A DNA stretch of 7,940 nucleotides from an uncultured Blautia sp. (lineage in GTDB: Bacteria > Bacillota > Clostridia > Lachnospirales > Lachnospiraceae): positions 1 through 7,940 of the forward strand of contig URHH01000116.1 in the NCBI GenBank assembly GCA_900547615.1. Reading direction: 5' to 3'. This document shows positions 5,395 through 7,940 of this stretch, one piece after another. The notes beneath the pieces are model-generated. The model did no database searches and was not told the DNA's origin. It saw only the letters and a program-made list of their open reading frames with translations. Every line of letters begins with the position of its first letter. The first letter of the stretch is position 1. The translations under genes were made by a program, and so were the position numbers.

Positions 5395-6393
5395 TCACTT
5401 TATCTGCTGTTTTTTCCTGAAGGAAATCTTATCCTTCTGTGCGTCAAGCAAAACTGCACATGCAATAATCAGACCCTTTACAATTAACTGCCAGTAGGAA
5501 CTTACTCCTATCAGATTCAATCCATTGGAAATAATTCCAATTACCATTGCTCCGATTACAGTACCGCTGATTCGTCCTTTTCCACCGGACATGGAAGTTC
5601 CTCCGAGAACACACGCAGCGATGGCGTCCAGTTCATAACCATCTCCCACAGACGGCTGTCCTGAATACATTCTGGAGCAAAGTACAAGACCTGCAAATGC
5701 AGACAAAAATCCGGAGAGAGTAAAAACTGCAATTTCCACTTTTTTAATAGGAACACCGGAAAGCCTTGCCGCCTCACGGTTTCCTCCAATAGCATAAATA
5801 TATGTACCGAATTTTGTTTTACTTAACATAAAGCTAAAAAGCACAATAAGGATTACCATATACACAACGGGCAGAGGAATTGTATTAAACAGATAACCCG
5901 TTCCGATTTCCGCAAAAAACTTATTGTTAATTCGCGTAGACTGTCCTCCTGAATATACATAGGGAATTCCCCTGCAGATATTCATCATTGCCATTGTGAT
6001 AATGAATGCCGGAACCCGGAAATATGCGACAACAGAACCGCTTATAAACCCTGCGATCACGCCGAAAAGTATTCCAAGCAAAATAGCAAGTCCCATAGGC
6101 ATTCCCTGATTTACAATAAAACCAACCGTCAATGTTCCGCTCATTGCTACGATGGCGCCCACTGACAGGTCAATATGCCCCAGAATGATAATAAAGGTCA
6201 TGCCAAGTGCAATATAAGTATTGATAGAAATCTGTCTCAATACAGATACAATATTATTCGTTGTCAGAAATTTATCCGTTGCAAATGTAACAATTACGCA
6301 TAAAAGAACAAGAACACAGAGAATTCCTTTATTATTTATAAAAACCCCAAGAAACGGATTATTTTTCACAGATGTTTTTTTACTTCCACTCAT
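5395..6393 (-). CDS. RbsC-type sugar ABC transporter permease
   Basis: A 332-residue inner-membrane permease of the CUT2 (ribose/xylose/fructose type) sugar importers. About nine to ten hydrophobic segments are visible, for example 24-40, 55-71, 78-94, 100-125, 130-149, 172-190, 219-238, 277-296 and 300-318. Family marks are IDLSVGA (74-80), the ATPase-coupling loop GGNREAARLSGV (203-214) and GGTSMSGGKGRISGT (264-278). I place the start at 6393, where AGGAGGAG lies nine bases upstream and the ATG follows the ATPase stop with one base between. An in-frame ATG at 6417 would add eight residues (MQQEEWND) and overlap the ATPase gene by 23 nt, with a less well spaced SD. The substrate is not readable from sequence; the downstream GH32 gene hints at fructose or a fructoside. 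Confidence 0.93.
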   Translation of the reverse strand: MSGSKKTSVKNNPFLGVFINNKGILCVLVLLCVIVTFATDKFLTTNNIVSVLRQISINTYIALGMTFIIILGHIDLSVGAIVAMSGTLTVGFIVNQGMPMGLAILLGILFGVIAGFISGSVVAYFRVPAFIITMAMMNICRGIPYVYSGGQSTRINNKFFAEIGTGYLFNTIPLPVVYMVILIVLFSFMLSKTKFGTYIYAIGGNREAARLSGVPIKKVEIAVFTLSGFLSAFAGLVLCSRMYSGQPSVGDGYELDAIAACVLGGTSMSGGKGRISGTVIGAMVIGIISNGLNLIGVSSYWQLIVKGLIIACAVLLDAQKDKISFRKKQQIK

Positions 6394-6394
6394 A

Positions 6395-7891
6395 TCATTC
6401 CACTCCTCCTGCTGCATATTTCATAATTTCCTCCTGACCCAGTTCTTCTCTTCCAAGTTTGCCTACTAATCTTCCGTTTCTCATGACACACACATTATCA
6501 CACATATTGATAATTTCCGGAAGTTCACTGGAAATCATAATAATCGCAATTCCCTCTTTTGCAAGTTCGTTGATTGTGCGGTAAATCTCATATTTTGCAT
6601 TTACGTCCACACCTCTTGTAGGTTCATCTAAAATCAGAACCTCCGGTCTTGTAGCAAGCCATTTACCAAGAACGACTTTTTGCTGATTTCCTCCGGAAAG
6701 ACTTCCGGCTTCAATCTCAGGGGACGCCGCTTTAATTTTCAGCTTCGAAAAAAACTCGTCAATGACTTTCTTTCGTTTTTTCTCACTGATGGAAAGCCCT
6801 TTCATATAAAAATGGAGCGATGACAGGGTAAGATTAAACGCCACGCTGTTTCCAAGAACAAGACCCTGTTTTTTTCTGTCCTCCGGAACAAGGGCAAGAC
6901 CTGCCTTTAATGCTTCCATAGGATTTTTAAACTTTTTCTTTTCCCCATTTAAATATACTTCTCCTGACTGGTACTCTCTGGCTCCGAATATACTCTCCAT
7001 TGTTTCGCTTCTTCCGGCTCCTACAAGTCCTGCAAATCCCAGAATTTCTCCTTTTCGAACCTTAAAGGAAATATTTTCAAATGTGCCCTCGCCTGTAAGA
7101 TTTTTTACTTCGAGAGCCGTCTTTGCATTTGTAAGGTCGTTGTAATCTCTCACATAAAAATTCTGAAGATCGCGTCCGACCATCATAGCTACCAGTTCAT
7201 TTGGATTTGTCTCCGCCGTTTTTTTCGTCCCCACATAAGCACCGTCACGAATTACCGTCACTCTGTCCGAAATTCGAAAAAGTTCTTCCATACGATGGGA
7301 AATATAAATAATACTTACCTTCTTTTTCTTTAAGTTTTCGATAATTTCAAAAAGCTGTTCCACTTCTTCATTGGAAAGGGAAGAGGTCGGTTCGTCCATT
7401 ACGATAATTTTCCCGTTAAAAGATACCGCCTTTACAATTTCCACCATTTGCTGCTGCGCGATTGTCAGATTTTCCACAAATTCCTCTGCTTTTAACTTCA
7501 CGCCGAGAGCATTTATCATTTCCTGAGCTTTTTTTATCGTTTCCTCCATATCTATTTTTCCACCCTTTGTAATTTCTCTTCCGAGAAAAAGATTCTGGGC
7601 AACTGTAAGATACGGAACCAGAACAATTTCCTGATGAATAATTCCAATCCCCTTTTCCCTTGCCTCCGGCACATTATGTATCTTAACTTCTTCTCCGTTT
7701 ATTTTAATCGTACCGCAGTCAGGCTGATGAATTCCTCCCAGTACCTTGATCAATGTAGATTTCCCGGCTCCGTTTTCCCCTAGAAGAGCATGAACTTCTC
7801 CAAGCTCCAGAGAAAAATCAATTCCACTGAGCGCGTATATACCGGAAAAGCTTTTTTTGATTCCTCTCATTTCCAGAACTGTCTGTCCCAT
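6395..7891 (-). CDS. RbsA-type sugar ABC transporter ATPase, two nucleotide-binding domains
   Basis: A 498-residue duplicated ATPase that powers a CUT2 sugar importer from the cytoplasmic side. Domain 1 has Walker A GENGAGKST (38-46), Q87 of the Q loop, the degenerate signature LTIAQQQMVEI (142-152), Walker B IIVMDEPTSSL (162-172) and H199. Domain 2 has GLVGAGRSE (288-296), with Arg in place of the Walker A Lys, PEDRKKQGL (336-344), the signature LSGGNQQKV (398-406) and Walker B LILDEPTRGVD (419-429). Ser/Glu (SSEL, 454-457) stand where the H loop would be. This asymmetry, one consensus and one altered site, is normal for RbsA/XylG/MglA proteins. The SD AGGAGG lies five bases before ATG. The stop lies one base before the permease start. 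The usual partner, a lipoprotein substrate-binding protein, is not in the window and probably lies upstream. The sugar is unknown. Confidence 0.95.
   Translation of the reverse strand: MGQTVLEMRGIKKSFSGIYALSGIDFSLELGEVHALLGENGAGKSTLIKVLGGIHQPDCGTIKINGEEVKIHNVPEAREKGIGIIHQEIVLVPYLTVAQNLFLGREITKGGKIDMEETIKKAQEMINALGVKLKAEEFVENLTIAQQQMVEIVKAVSFNGKIIVMDEPTSSLSNEEVEQLFEIIENLKKKKVSIIYISHRMEELFRISDRVTVIRDGAYVGTKKTAETNPNELVAMMVGRDLQNFYVRDYNDLTNAKTALEVKNLTGEGTFENISFKVRKGEILGFAGLVGAGRSETMESIFGAREYQSGEVYLNGEKKKFKNPMEALKAGLALVPEDRKKQGLVLGNSVAFNLTLSSLHFYMKGLSISEKKRKKVIDEFFSKLKIKAASPEIEAGSLSGGNQQKVVLGKWLATRPEVLILDEPTRGVDVNAKYEIYRTINELAKEGIAIIMISSELPEIINMCDNVCVMRNGRLVGKLGREELGQEEIMKYAAGGVE
6403..6410 (-). 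promoter_or_regulatory. ribosome binding site deciding the permease start
   Basis: AGGAGGAG on the minus strand lies nine bases before the ATG at 6393. The competing in-frame ATG at 6417 has its AGGAGG (6430-6435) twelve bases away. That AGGAGG is explained by Gln-Glu-Glu codons near the end of the ATPase gene. Confidence 0.75.
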
Positions 7892-7902
7892 AATTTCCTC
7901 CT

Positions 7903-7935
7903 AAAGAAAAGAGCGGCGGCAAATTTTACCGCCGC
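7903..7935 (-). terminator. hairpin before the ATPase gene, possible leaky intercistronic terminator
   Basis: On the minus strand GCGGCGG (7929-7935) pairs perfectly with CCGCCGC (7913-7919) around TAAAATTTG. It is followed by TCTTTTCTTT (7903-7912) and then directly by the SD of the ATPase gene. The form is that of a terminator with an interrupted T tract. Read together with the missing binding-protein gene, it may sit at the 3' end of that gene and reduce transcription into the ATPase and permease genes, or protect the upstream message. Confidence 0.6.
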
Positions 7936-7940
7936 ACATT

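Noticed and set aside
6395..7891. Loss of the Walker A lysine and the H-loop histidine in the second ATPase domain as a sign of decay
   Set aside because: One altered site is the normal state in RbsA/XylG/MglA-type fused ATPases, and the frame is intact from end to end.
1..7940. CRISPR arrays, insertion sequences, prophage or toxin–antitoxin genes
   Set aside because: No spaced direct repeats, transposase or integrase frames, or toxin–antitoxin pairs were found. The tRNA's 3' end is not repeated in the window as an attachment site.

Overview
The window looks like chromosomal DNA of a spore-forming, moderately low-GC Firmicute, most likely a gut Lachnospiraceae (Blautia-like; the genus is a guess). 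The grounds are strong AGGAGG-type ribosome binding sites, Firmicutes-like protein sequences, an rdgB–phosphoesterase gene pair as in Bacillus (ysnA–ysnB), and a candidate forespore promoter. Apart from one tRNA at the left edge, every gene I can support lies on the minus strand, so the window reads from right to left.

Right part (about 3800-7940): a sugar-uptake and hydrolysis operon. Its order is a two-domain RbsA-type ATPase, an RbsC-type permease and a cytoplasmic family-32 glycoside hydrolase, closed by a rho-independent terminator. A GC-rich hairpin just before the ATPase gene suggests that an upstream gene, probably the substrate-binding protein, lies outside the window. The likely job is import of a sugar, possibly a small fructoside, and its cleavage in the cytoplasm. 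The substrate cannot be read from the sequence.

Middle (3348-3850): a short monocistronic unit encoding a 57-residue Asn-rich protein. It has a strong ribosome binding site, its own terminator and, upstream, a match to the forespore sigma-G promoter pattern. A heptad of Asn at exact three-residue spacing and a repeat kept at protein level but not at DNA level argue that it is a real gene, probably of spores. A perfect 14-bp inverted repeat of unknown role lies between this unit and the sugar operon.

Left part (103-3376): a housekeeping cluster, rhodanese, then YfcE-type phosphoesterase, THUMP RNA methyltransferase, RdgB (XTP/dITP pyrophosphatase) and a second, smaller metallophosphoesterase. 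Spacing is tight and the last two genes overlap by 4 nt. This run meets a convergent tRNA-Leu gene at a shared bidirectional terminator. The tRNA has anticodon AAG, an A34 tRNA that is unusual in bacteria.
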